Assembly: GCA_950097015.1 (NCBI GenBank)
Contig: CATNEN010000038.1
Location: forward strand, 12,270,001 to 12,334,000
Source: Macrostomum hystrix
Lineage: Eukaryota > Platyhelminthes > Macrostomidae
Length of the DNA: 64,000 bases
Direction of reading: 5' to 3'
Position numbers and translations under genes: made by a program. Each line of letters starts with the position of its first letter. The stretch's first letter is position 1. This document shows positions 53,630 to 64,000 of the stretch, in pieces. Below the pieces are notes generated by a model. It did not search any database and was not told where the DNA came from. It saw only the letters and a list, made by a program, of their open reading frames with translations.

Positions 53630-54523
53630 ATGAACAAGAGAAGCTTGTTCCTATTTGCCGCGACGTTGTCAACGGTGTTCTTTCTAATCTGGCTGTCACA
53701 ATTATCCGATCGCGTAGCACCTGGCAGACTTCCTTCCGTTCTAAGGCCGAATCAGTCTGGCCGTGCTGTCGCGAATGTCGCCGCATCGCCAGCAGCTGGT
53801 CGGCTGCAGAACATCAGTCGCATTGTACACCAGAGCTGGAAGACTCGACAGCTGCCAGCCAGGGCCAAGCGTTGGAGTGCGAGCTGGCCCTCCTGCTTCC
53901 CAAACTGGGAGTGGCGCCTCTGGACCGACGAAGACAACCTGGCTCTGGTGCGCGACCACTATGCCTGGTTTCTGCCGGTGTACAACGGTTACAGGTACAA
54001 CATTGAACGCGCCGATTTGGCAAGGTATTTCTACATGTATCACTTTGGCGGCATCTACACGGACTTGGACACCGTCTGCATGAAGAACTTTGAGCACCTG
54101 TTGAAATCCGAGACTCTGCTGTTTGGCGGCATGGACACGCGCCCAGGCGAAGCTTTGCAAGGCCAAATAGTGCAGAACTCGTTCATGGCCTCTCTAAGGC
54201 CCGGGCACCCGTTCTGGATGCGTCTATTGAAGAGAATAGAGCAGAACTTCAAGGCTGGCAAGCGAGGTCGACCCGAGGACAACACCGGGCCTGGTGTGCT
54301 CATGCAGGAGCTCAGGGTTTACATGCTGAGTAACGCAACCGATTTCAAAATCTACCCGGGAAAATTCTTCAATCCTTTTAGCTGGACCCTGGGTAATAGT
54401 CCGGCCTGCAAGGACTTTGGCCAGATGTCCGACTCGCAGGAGAAAATCTGTCTGGCCTCGTTTCCGGATGCGTTGGTTGTGCAGCTGCACACACAGAGCT
54501 GGGGTCGGGGCCGTATGAGATAA
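53630..54523 (+). CDS. GT32-type (OCH1-like, DXD) Golgi glycosyltransferase, single exon
   Basis: Protein of 297 aa. An N-terminal hydrophobic anchor (SLFLFAATLSTVFFLIWL, about 5-22) after Lys/Arg makes it type II. The lumenal part has ISRIVHQSWKTRQLP, WEWRLWTDED, ERADLARYFYMYHFGGIYTD and a DLD motif with Asp145 and Asp147 that would bind the metal and sugar nucleotide. Later come NSFMASLRPGHPFW and NTGPGVL. This order is that of the DXD sugar-binding family (GT32: yeast OCH1, inositolphosphorylceramide mannosyltransferase; related to animal alpha-1,4-galactosyltransferases). Sugar and acceptor cannot be told. An acceptor-like AG (catgctttcag, ending 53602) lies 27 nt before the ATG. Together with the LicD-like gene it is one of two intronless Golgi enzyme genes here. 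Confidence 0.9.
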   Translation: MNKRSLFLFAATLSTVFFLIWLSQLSDRVAPGRLPSVLRPNQSGRAVANVAASPAAGRLQNISRIVHQSWKTRQLPARAKRWSASWPSCFPNWEWRLWTDEDNLALVRDHYAWFLPVYNGYRYNIERADLARYFYMYHFGGIYTDLDTVCMKNFEHLLKSETLLFGGMDTRPGEALQGQIVQNSFMASLRPGHPFWMRLLKRIEQNFKAGKRGRPEDNTGPGVLMQELRVYMLSNATDFKIYPGKFFNPFSWTLGNSPACKDFGQMSDSQEKICLASFPDALVVQLHTQSWGRGRMR

Positions 54524-55309
54524 TGCTCAGCCTCAGAGATTAATAGGCAATGCCAGCTGCATGAGTAGTTAAGGCCACAGAATATTGAAGATATCGACGG
54601 ATCACTTAATATATGATTTTGTTCCGATTTTTTTCGCGTGCTTTGCGCCATAGATATAAATGATTTAAGAAACCATGCTTCGATTTAGGATTGCTTGAAA
54701 CACAAAATATAGCGACAGCGGTCGTCGTTTTCTCTATGGCCGTAACAAAAAAATAGAAGTAGCGAATGACCGCCATTTGACCATATTCCTAGATAATAGT
54801 TTGTCTATTTATGTCTATGGTTCTAACCCTGTATAGCCAAAGCAAAGCAAAGCAAAGCATACAATTCAATGTACAATTTAAACAGCTGTCAATTTTGTTA
54901 AATCTGTTTCGAATTTTCTTTCCTTTTTACTACAAAATATTTTTAGATTTTTCAGCTTTTTTATGCATTGTGGACTGTGAACTGAACATTTTTTGAAGTT
55001 TTCATTTGTACCTCAGCGTGAATAACTATCAGTTCTGTACACTATGTTTCAATATTTTTATCTCTGTACGTGCCAATACAAATTGTCCAATAAATGTGGA
55101 AAAGGCTATAGTACGCGCGTTGCTTTGATCATGTAATTTTTTTCTAACTTTTTTTGCTTTCTTTTGTGTAAGTTTCAAAGTTTTTATCTGCTCGCTATAT
55201 TTAGCAGTCTCAGGAAAGCTTTGAGGTTACTAAAAATATAACTTTCGAAGATGTTTATGACCTTGACTTGTTTCTAGCTAACGTGCATTATTCGTTGTAA
55301 ACGTCGTGA
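54524..55309. other. 3' flank of the glycosyltransferase gene
   Basis: AT-rich, with a short agcaa/gcaaa tandem near 54840-54860. No further gene. Confidence 0.4.
55089..55094 (+). terminator. Candidate polyadenylation signal of the glycosyltransferase
   Basis: AATAAA about 565 nt after the stop, followed by a GT-rich stretch (gtggaaaaggc, gcgcgttgctttg). Plausible but distant. Confidence 0.35.
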
Positions 55310-55690
55310 ATGGGATATTGTGTATAGAAAATTGGGGATAGGACATGGGATATCCGGAATTGGATAATAGGGATGGTAAATCGGGGATGGAATATCGGGG
55401 ATGGGATATCGGGGATGGGATATCGGGGATGGGATATCGGGGATGGGATATCCGAGATGGGATATCCGGGAAGGGATAACGGGGATGGCATGGGATATCG
55501 GGGATGGGATATTCGAGATGGGACATCCGTGATAGAATATCCGGGATAAGATATCCGGGATGGTATATCCGGGAAGGGATATCGGGGATGGGATATCGGG
55601 GATGGGATATCGGGGATGGGAAATCGGGAATAGGATATCGGGGACAGGAAATTGGGTATGGACATCGGGGATGGTGTATCGGGGTTATTT
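55310..55690. repeat. 14-bp minisatellite
   Basis: About 27 copies of GGGATATCGGGGAT with variants (gatatccggga, gataagatatcc). Most units contain an EcoRV site (GATATC). Confidence 0.94.
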
Positions 55691-58600
55691 TAGACCGGAT
55701 ATTGAAGATGAGAATCCTGTACTGCTTAGCGAGTGCATTATCACCACCAATACGTGCATCATGGGAAAAGCAAAGGAAAACAGAAGGAATGCTTTCTATC
55801 CCAACCAAAGTAGAATACCCAATACAGAGGCTCAACCGCGCCGAGAGGAAACAGGAGGCAATGTGTGGACGGAGGCGGGAGAAAAACTGTTGGACCCGGA
55901 GGCCTCAGCTAGAGACTGCCCAGAGCGGAGAGAAATTTTCTGTCGCACTTGGCAAGCCTGAGCAGAATGATTGAAGCCGAGCTGACTGGTTAAAAGTACA
56001 TTGCAGCTGTGCTCAGCCTATGGGTTGGACGAGGAACAGGGAACAGGCGCAGTTCCTCAATGTGGAAATTCATTGTAAGTGGGAGTGAGATTGAGAGCAA
56101 GAGTTTTATGTCGTGCTCAATTCTGAAAGCGACTATACATGTAATATACACATTGGACAACATTTAATGTCATATATATATTAGCTGTACTATTGTATAA
56201 AGTTTACTTGATTTAGCAAAATGTAATTAAAAATCTGTATCTTGAATTGCATTATCATCAGATGCACAATGATTCTTACAAAAAGTTAGCTTGCGGAAGT
56301 TGTTGCAATATAAGCAATGTGTTGTTGCAATATATTATTCCTAGGCAGGAATAACTACTCAAATGACCTCATCCACTCATTATGATAGCTGCAACATCCA
56401 CTCATTTTTCCTATTTTATTATTCGCATCAGCACTATATATTTGTCACTATATCATGCTGAAATACCAAGCAACAATCTATGTCACCAATTCACAGGTAA
56501 CTTTTGATGAATAGCTTTAACTTAATTGTGTGAAGTTAGCTTGACACAATTAATTCTTAAAGCACTCTAAACAGGCACAACTGCAGCTAAATAGTGGTCG
56601 AAGGAAAATCCCCAGCATTACAAGAAGTAGCCCCTACGAAAACCACTTGTGTGGTGTGGTTATTGAAGCGGCGGCATCATTGGTCCTTTCTTCTTTAACG
56701 AGACCGTCACTGGCCACTGGCCAGTCTAACCAATTAAATGCTTAAATATTCTCAAAGCCCCGATTTCACCATACCTGAAGTGATCTGACACGCCGAGTCT
56801 ATGTACACCGGATTATAATACTTAGAAATCTGAAGGGAATTCAAGAGAGCTCTAGGAGGAAACTAGACTAAAAGTAGCAACAGCAGAGAGGGCAAGCAAC
56901 TGAAAGAAAAAAGATTAGACTATAAGATTCGCCCCGAGATCACTTAATCATTTCAGCGCAAACCCGGTCCGGCATGACAGCAGCGGTGCTGACGTGGAGC
57001 TGCTTGGAACCGGACCCGCAGCGGTGCCGACGTGGAGCTGCCTGAAACCACCTGCAGCGGCGCTCACGTGGAGCTGCCGGAATCAACCCGGCCTGTCCCG
57101 ACCCGCAGCTGCCTGCATCGACCCAGCCCAGCCTGAAACTGGAGCCGCCCGGACCCGATCGGGAACGAGATCTGGAGGAGGCCGGGACCGCACAAGAAGA
57201 CTGGATCGATGAAGGGGAAGGGGATAATGAACAGTAGGAAAGAGGTCTCGGTAGAAGCGGGAACGAGTCCTAACTCACTAAGGCGTTTCAGGACTTTTAC
57301 CCACCCTACATAGAAAAGGGGTTGGTTTGCCGGCCAACCAACTAGTCTAATAATAACGACTGTACTAGATTAGAGGCTGCGACCTCAACCAGCATTAAAT
57401 CCTCTTGCGAATGTTGCTACGGTTGCCTTCCCCTCGGATCGAGGGGTTTCAAAGACTTATATAAGTTGGAGCGGAGCGCGGAAAATGGTCCTCCGCGAGA
57501 GCGTTAGAGAGTTAGCTTTGAGCTCCGTTAAGTTGACTAATTAGAAAACGAACTGTGTTTGAGTTCTTTCTTGATTTGATTTTGAGGTAAGAGGCCGGAA
57601 GAGACCGCACCAGTCAGCCAAGATACTGAAACTCGATAGTCGTTAGGAGTTATAGCCTTCAAGACATTATAGACTGCAACCAACCGCTAGACTACATATA
57701 GGAAATACCAAAACAGAGACCGAAACTTGAAGCGCTATACGGATGGTCTGCATTCTGGAGCTGGTACATCAGATTGTCCCTACTACACCAAATTGTGCTT
57801 CAGGCAGCTGTTACAAGCCTGCCATGCAGAGCAAATGGTGCTCACTTTGAGAGCCAAATTTAGCCCATCTGGTTATAAAAAATTTATAAAACTTTGAGGC
57901 AGAAAAATCCATATTTAATGTTGTTTAAGACTGTTTAGTTCAGTTTGCGAGTCTTTTTGCATGCGATAGTTATTAAAGCTTCAAGCTTAAGTTCTTCAGT
58001 TATTTATATGCGCCACCCGGTATATCAAGCTTCAATCTGTTCTGTGAAACGTTCTGCGGAGCGCGTAATAAAACCTGTTGAATCATGAGCATTTTTTAAT
58101 GAGGTTTAAACGAATCCAAATTAGTTAATTTACTTAAAATTAAATAAAAACTAATTCCCACCCTGAAACAAGCACTGCTGCAGATAATCAAATTTTCAAA
58201 AAGGCTCATTTGCAGCTAAATCATTCTTAAAATAGGGATGGACGTGCGGCGAGCACCCTAGCTCCATTCCTGTCGGTTCCGAGTTTGCAGTATGGATGTA
58301 ATGCTCTGTTGTATAGTTTTTGTAATAATAAAAACTACAGGAGCATATCAGAGCTGACTGTCTAGATAGGCAATAAAGAAGAAGAAATTGTATCATCTGA
58401 AAGAAATAGGCGAAAATTCTTACAGGGCAGATAAAAAGACATTGTTCTTGCAAGATGTGCACTAAACATTATTCGCCTATTATATGGAAAATATATAAAC
58501 AGATTAAGGACTATTTTATCCATCTCAGTAAAAATATACCAATGATACAAAACGAATGTAAAAATGTATTTATGACTATTTTTAGAATAATAAAAACTCT

Positions 58601-58925
58601 TTAGTTAAAATTTAAATTGAGTATTTGAAAAAATCAAAAATAGATTTGGGCTAATGCAACTAGGCTTTAAAAGTTCTTTGTTATACTAAGACGTTAAGAA
58701 CTTAATTTGAATCCGAACTTTTTCATTTTTTTCTATATTTTTCAACAAGGCACTGATTTTAAAATTGTCGTACAGTGGTACAGGACGGTTATATTTTGGT
58801 GTATTTCCATCGACTTAGACTCTCGTACACAACATTGGTAGATAACAATAACAATTATTATTTTTATTATAGCTAAAAATAACTGCTCTACTTCTAGCAT
58901 ATTTTAGTGTAGCATAGGCCCCCCT
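55691..58925. other. Long gene-poor region
   Basis: No gene supported. About 56970-57090 holds three imperfect copies of a GC-rich unit (gacgtggagctgc). About 57250-57700 is a balanced stretch with a TATA-like acttatataagttggag at 57455-57472 that could be a solo LTR or a promoter; no ends are identifiable. The rest is AT-rich. Confidence 0.35.
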
Positions 58926-59406
58926 AGCTAAATGGCTATTATTAGTTAAGAGGCAATAGTGCACTTTCGTTCGCGAAATTATTTTTCAGTTTAAATTTGA
59001 AAGTTCGAAACCAGAATATATGCTTATATACGCTTTAGTCTTAGTCTATGGTCGAAATCCTTAAGCGTGCGTGTGGGACGCTCTATTATTATTTTTTCAT
59101 TAAATCTGTGCCATGCCTTTTTGTGCCACGCTCGAATGCTACTTGAAACGCAAGTTGTCACTGGGCACTACAATGCCCAGTGACAAGCTCTGTGTCCGCC
59201 ACTAGAACACAATGACGAGTTTGCAAGTTCGGCAACCAAAGAGCTAAAAAGAGACGCTGTGCTCTGGCACAATCGTTAGAATTATTCAAAGCATCAATTT
59301 TTGTCGTTGTTGTTGTTTTCTGGTGTCAAAGTTTTAATTTAAACGAAAAATAATTTCGCGAACGAAAGTGCACTATTGCCAGTTAAGATAATAGCCTTTT
59401 ATAGCT
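58926..59406. mobile_element. Fold-back (long terminal inverted repeat) element
   Basis: The two arms, about 80 bp each (58926-59005 and 59325-59406), are inverted copies. They share the blocks GGCTATTAT, TTAA, GGCAATAGTGCACTTTCG, TTCGCGAAATTATTTTTC and GTTTAAATT. The interior of about 320 bp has no coding frame but carries a perfect 13-bp hairpin at 59155-59186 (TTGTCACTGGGCA, 6-nt loop). This is MITE-like. No clear target-site duplication was found. Confidence 0.75.
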
Positions 59407-59942
59407 GGTCATGTGACAATGTATGTCGATGAGCAGTTGTTAATTTGTGAATATATTTACTTCTGAAATTTTTTAACTTCATAATCATGTATCTAAAAAC
59501 TCAAATTAAAAAAATTATCTTTTAATTTGCAGCATTTAATTTAATTACTAATTGACATTCTTTTGGATGGCAATCACAAAGTCAAGTCAAATGAGAATCA
59601 CCAAAACAAATCTTATAAACTAGGGCCTAAAAATGAAAATCTGTATGCTTATATGTTTGCAATTGACTATCTCCCAAATGGCTCAACCAATTTTCACAAT
59701 TCGTTCACCAAAAGATCACAAATGGTCCAGAATCGGTACATATATTTTTATTGAGCTTATTTCAATTGCAAAGGGGATTAAATATTCGAAAAAATGTTTT
59801 AAATAGGCTTTTCTAAGGCATTTTTGTTTTCAGCTTGTGCACGGTGAGGCTCTAGTACCAATTTTAATGATTCCATCAAAGCCAGTTTTGATACCGCACT
59901 GACATGAAAATACTAATATACTATAAATAAAATGTTTGCTTC

Positions 59943-59974
<32 letters not shown>

Positions 59975-62339
59975 TTTTATGTTCTAAAGATTTAAGACTG
60001 AAATTTATATAGCAACGTTAGACATGGCTTCCAGAGAATAAAAAACAAACATTTGGGGTATTGATGGTTTCAGAATGCTATTACCTTTTTAAAATTAGAA
60101 TGTCAAGTATTTCAAAATCCTGACCTCATATATCAGTTTTGAATAACAATCATTTAGGGCAAATTTCTCTTTTCACTGATTGTCTTCCAAATCTAAACCA
60201 CTTCTTTTGGTAACTGGTTGTTTTGGCCATAGTCATTTTCAGTCAATAAATAACAATTTTGGCCAAAAACCATTTCAGCCTTAAGCTGATTTGGCCCACT
60301 TGTAAAATAATTAACAATGTATTCATATAGAAACTTTTATTTAAATTAAAAAGTTGGGTCTCTTCTTAAAATCTGATAATTTAGATTTATTACTAGGCCA
60401 GAAAGAAATATATATATAAACATTTATATATTACTTTTTTGTACTTTTACTTAAACACAAAAGTTTTGAATATTTATTGAGCTGATTTATTGTATAAATA
60501 TATATGTTTAGATTTTGTATTTGGTGTAGCATCTAATCTAGATTCTATATATTAATTTATATTTAATAAAGCAGACAATAGCCTATAAGACACTATTAGA
60601 CTACTGAAGTATTATAAAATATAATGATGTATTAAATGGATTAACCTAATTTGAGATTATCTATAAAATTTCTATTTAAAGATGTTTTTAAATTTTTGTT
60701 TTTATTTGTGTTCTACACATTGTTTCACACTTTGGTAATGCTTCAAATTTTTATCCCATGGTAAATCTAAAGGTCTTAGCTTTTCAGCATAGCAATCCCT
60801 AATAGAGCAAATTAAAAAAAGCTGCAGACTTCTGCTAGGCGCGCAGGTGCGCAGTTGGTTTCAAGAAAAAGAGTGCAAATCCACAATTGCTATATATCTT
60901 CAGTCTGACTCAATGTATTAATTTATTTCACAAAAAAATGTCAAACGACCTTTTCTCCTTTTGATCTCCATAGTGTATTTCTAAAAATAGAACAGGTACG
61001 TGGTGATTTCACAAAAATATGGACGCATATACCAAATGACCTTTTTTGATCTCCGTAGTGTATTTCTATAAATAGAACAGCTAAGGTTGTCTTTTTGAAC
61101 TCGGGCACTGCGGAGCAAGGGCGCACTGTTTGGTATACATCTACATACTTGCATCAACTTTACACACACAAGGCGCGGCTGCGCAGACAGGAATTTCTTT
61201 CTGTGCAGTGGCGCAGACAATTTTTCACAAGTGCACCGTATGCTGTCCGCAAAAACCCCTATTGGCTGCAATAGGGATTGCAATAGACTGAGTGGATTTA
61301 TTTTTTAGCATTGTCATATCTAAATGGATTTTTTCAATGCTTAAATCCCTAATTTTACCTCTGTTAAACACTGCTGATTCATAGTAAAAAAGTGGCATAT
61401 TTGTAAGAATTTTCTAGTGTACACAATACCCTGGCATATAGGGCTGCATACACATGGTATACACAATAATTGTCTGTGAAAAGTAATGGCATACAGTTTT
61501 TTCTAAACAGATGTTTGTTTATAGCAGCAGTATATTCCTGTGTGCCATAGCACAATTTGCATCCACATTAGTGATTTTCTAGATCCAGAAACTCATAGTC
61601 TTGGGTTTCAAGGAACTTACTTTTGGAAAAACCAAAATCAGGTCACCATTTTGGATCTCAGATATTTCAAAAAGTTCCATTTATTACTCATGCAAAAAAA
61701 GTAAATAAAGCATATGAAAGAAATAAAAGTACAATTTAAGTATCAAAGTTTGACATTAAGTTTACATTATTATTTTTATATAAAATAAAAAAGCTTAGAA
61801 CTAGTTTTTCATTGCCATGCAGTTAATATAAAAATTTAAATTTATGTTTTAGTTCACAGAATCTGTCAAAATTATACAAATTTTTTTCTACTTTTATTTG
61901 AAATTGTTTTAAAATTCTAAAGAATGTATCAATTAGTTTTAATTTAATGTTTTACCAATGATGTGTTTTTTTGTTCTTTTATTTTACATATTCTTCATTT
62001 CCTAAATTTTGCTCTTGTTATAATTATTAATAAATTAAAAAACTTTTCTGTTTCATTTTCTCACAACTTTTCTCAAGTAGAGTTCTTTTTTAAGAGTTTT
62101 TTAGTCTTATTATACCTTCTTTGGCAACTTAATATACTGTTCATGTATAAATGTACAAACATTGTTACTAGGATTGTTGAATCACACTGTCACAACCATG
62201 ATTTTTTGGTTTATAATATTTTAGGCATTCACTTAGCATACACTTGCACTTCCTATACTTAGCATCAGATTTTTTGTGAAATTTTCCTGTGTACACTTGC
62301 CACCTACCTGACTATGGCTTATGGTGAAGTGTAACATGG
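59407..62339. other. AT-rich gene-free region
   Basis: Contains a (CTTG)n microsatellite at about 59943-59972. An imperfect direct duplication of about 70 bp lies at 60925-60994 and 61006-61080 (gatctccatagtgtatttct versus gatctccgtagtgtatttct). The CA/GC-rich patch near 61090-61260 has no clear identity. No gene supported. Confidence 0.45.
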
Positions 62340-62750
62340 CAATGAAAGTATATATATCTGATGGTGAGAGAGTCATGGCAGATGTATACACCTGTATTCA
62401 GAGCATATGCCTGTGTTGCTATTAATGTGTCAGTTAAACAGTTATTATTTAGGATTATTTAACAGGTTTTTTATTTAGGATTAAAAAAAAATAGCTTGGC
62501 ATTATGTACCTTTAAACAAAATTTATAATTTCTAAAAATAAAGCAAAATTTTGGTTTTGTCTTAAATTGTTTCATTTCCATTTCATTATGCATTGTGTGC
62601 ATTGTTTTATTTGTGTGCATGGGTGATCAGCATAGTAGTTAGAGATCAGCAAAATTGGCATAATTGCCTTTGCTGGCTGTAGGTATAGTGTCACTAAATA
62701 ATGTGCCATTGTTTGCAAAACTTCTGCATTTATTATTTTTTAGAGACATA
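62340..62750 (+). mobile_element. Old, highly diverged SINE-A
   Basis: ggtgagagagtcatggcaga, tgtatacacctgt, gatcagcaaaattggcataa, ttgcctttgctggctgtagg and tgtcactaaataatgtgcc follow the order of the SINE-A body and tail with many substitutions. The tail is attatttttt. Confidence 0.65.
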
Positions 62751-62933
62751 ATATAATATTAGTGGGGCTAAAACATGTCTATGATTTTATTGAAATGAGT
62801 CTTAGTGCTCAGGATTTACTGTGAGTAATCTTAGTATATATATGTATTTTAATTGATGCTCTATTTTTTCAATTAAGGCTCTCAATAAATATGCTAATTA
62901 ATTATTTTTTTGTTATTTTAAGTCAGGGGTTGG

Positions 62934-63301
62934 CAAACTCCGGCCTGCGGGCCAGTTACAGCCCTCGAAGCTCCCAAATCCGGCCCGTTGCCCATTCCAA
63001 CACCTACAGTAGGCCTATCCTGTCTCATCTCTCCCCTATCTCGTCTCTCCCCTGTCTCATCTCTACCCTGTCTTATCTCTCCCCTGTCTTATCTCTCCCC
63101 TGTCTCATCTCTCCTGCCGTCTCATCTCTCCCCTGTCTCATTTCTCCCTTGTCTCATCTCTCCCCTGTCTCATCTCTCCCCTGTCTTATCTCTACACTGT
63201 CTCATTTCTCCCCTGTCTCACATTTCTAAAGTCAGTGCGGCCTGCTGTGGTCTTTAAGGTTCTCTCTTTGGCCCGCTAGCCAATAAGTTTGCCGACCCCT
63301 G
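62934..63301 (+). mobile_element. Non-autonomous hAT-type MITE with an internal minisatellite
   Basis: 368 bp. Terminal inverted repeats are CAGGGGTTGGCAAACTCCGG on the left and AAGTTTGCCGACCCCTG on the right. It is flanked by a perfect 8-bp duplication TTTTAAGT (62926-62933 and 63302-63309). The 8-bp duplication and CAGGG...CCCTG ends are the marks of hAT transposons. There is no transposase; the inside is gc-rich arms (cggcctgcgggcc; gcggcctgctgtgg, ttggcccgc) around a 16-bp tandem array. Confidence 0.93.
63018..63225 (+). repeat. 16-bp minisatellite inside the hAT MITE
   Basis: About 13 copies of ATCTCTCCCCTGTCTC with small variants (cgtctc, taccctgt, tttctccc), lying wholly inside the MITE. 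The unit's reverse complement makes the larger array at 42405-42955. Confidence 0.94.
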
Positions 63302-63309
63302 TTTTAAGT

Positions 63310-64000
63310 GATTTGTTAATTACATTGAGTTATAACTATTTCTTGCCTAAAAATTATTATACCTTCAATCCTTCAACAAAGTTTTTGTGAATATTTCTAA
63401 ACAATAAACTAAGCATAAGGCTTAAAAATACTTACAAATTTATTTTAGTTGTAACAGACATAACATATTGTTATTTTTTTTGGTATTGCAAAAAATCATC
63501 AAAACATAAACTTTACTTTTTGTTAAAGGTATGGTAATAAAATTAATCATTTATTAAAAAAAACAATTATTACCTTCTTTTCGTTGCATGAATGATGAAC
63601 AACATGACATTATGTACAAGTGTTGTACTACAAAGTGTTTTGTAAGTTATAAAATGGGAAAAAATCGTAGTTCTTATGTCTTAGAATAAAGTTTTTAGTT
63701 TTTTTAATATTTACAAGCTTTATCTTTATATTAAAAGCCCATTTTGTATTTAGTAAAAGCTGTTTTGGTATGTAAAGTAATAAAGGAGGTTATTAAATTA
63801 ATTTTTATAAACTTTTTGAAAAATGGAAAATTTACATTTTTATCAAAATAAATTCTTTTCGTGCTGCTAAAATTTGCAGTCGTTTGTATTGGCGAGGACG
63901 CACTAAGAACTGGCATTAGATATGTCGTTAAGTAAGTAGCTTTGGTGCTTTGATGCTTTGCTTTACAATACTTACTGATGGTTAATCTAATAAAAAAGTA
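63310..64000. other. AT-rich window end
   Basis: No gene or repeat recognised up to the window edge. Confidence 0.4.

Overview
The window is nuclear DNA of an animal. Every gene I can rebuild except two has GT-AG introns, the proteins are metazoan types (CDKL kinase, ketohexokinase, SPEC3/STUM, class A GPCR, WSC protein, Golgi transferases), and the mobile elements are eukaryotic (tRNA-derived SINEs, an APE/RT LINE, a hAT-type MITE). My best guess is a free-living flatworm, possibly Macrostomum-like, because of the extreme load of tandem repeats, the FMRFamide-receptor-like GPCR, (TTAGGG)n DNA and splice acceptors just upstream of start codons that suggest spliced-leader trans-splicing. The species is an inference and is not proven by the sequence.

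Layout. 1-2.3 kb: pure 20-bp satellite. 3.1-4.9 kb (-): SPEC3/STUM-family membrane protein, 3 exons. 5.3-8.6 kb: nested satellite alternating a 16-mer and the 20-mer. 9.8-11.0 kb (+): single-exon LicD/fukutin-like transferase. 11-15.5 kb: repeat debris. 15.6-21.1 kb (-): CDKL2/3-type kinase, 9 exons, all splice phases agree. 23.1-25.3 kb (+): ketohexokinase, 7 exons, divergent from the kinase. 27.1-28.0 kb (+): BMT5-like (DUF2431) methyltransferase-fold protein, 2 exons. 28.5-38 kb: SINEs, an interstitial telomere tract, a broken RT fragment, and a LINE cut off inside its RT and flanked on both sides by the same AGC/AAC repeat. 38.4-40.7 kb (+): class A GPCR, 2 exons. 41-46 kb: more arrays and repeats. 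46.1-48.1 kb (+): secreted WSC-domain protein, 2 exons. 49.7-53.3 kb: four large arrays. 53.6-54.5 kb (+): single-exon GT32-type glycosyltransferase. 55-64 kb: AT-rich, almost gene-free, with a fold-back element and a hAT MITE that carries a minisatellite.

The genes do not form a pathway; they are independent housekeeping, signalling and Golgi genes. What they share is structure: exons are GC-rich and compact, while introns and spacers are made of minisatellites and SINEs. Four of the five longest-array introns hold one private array each. Related arrays recur at distant sites, sometimes inverted, and one lies inside a DNA transposon, so mobile elements may seed these satellites.
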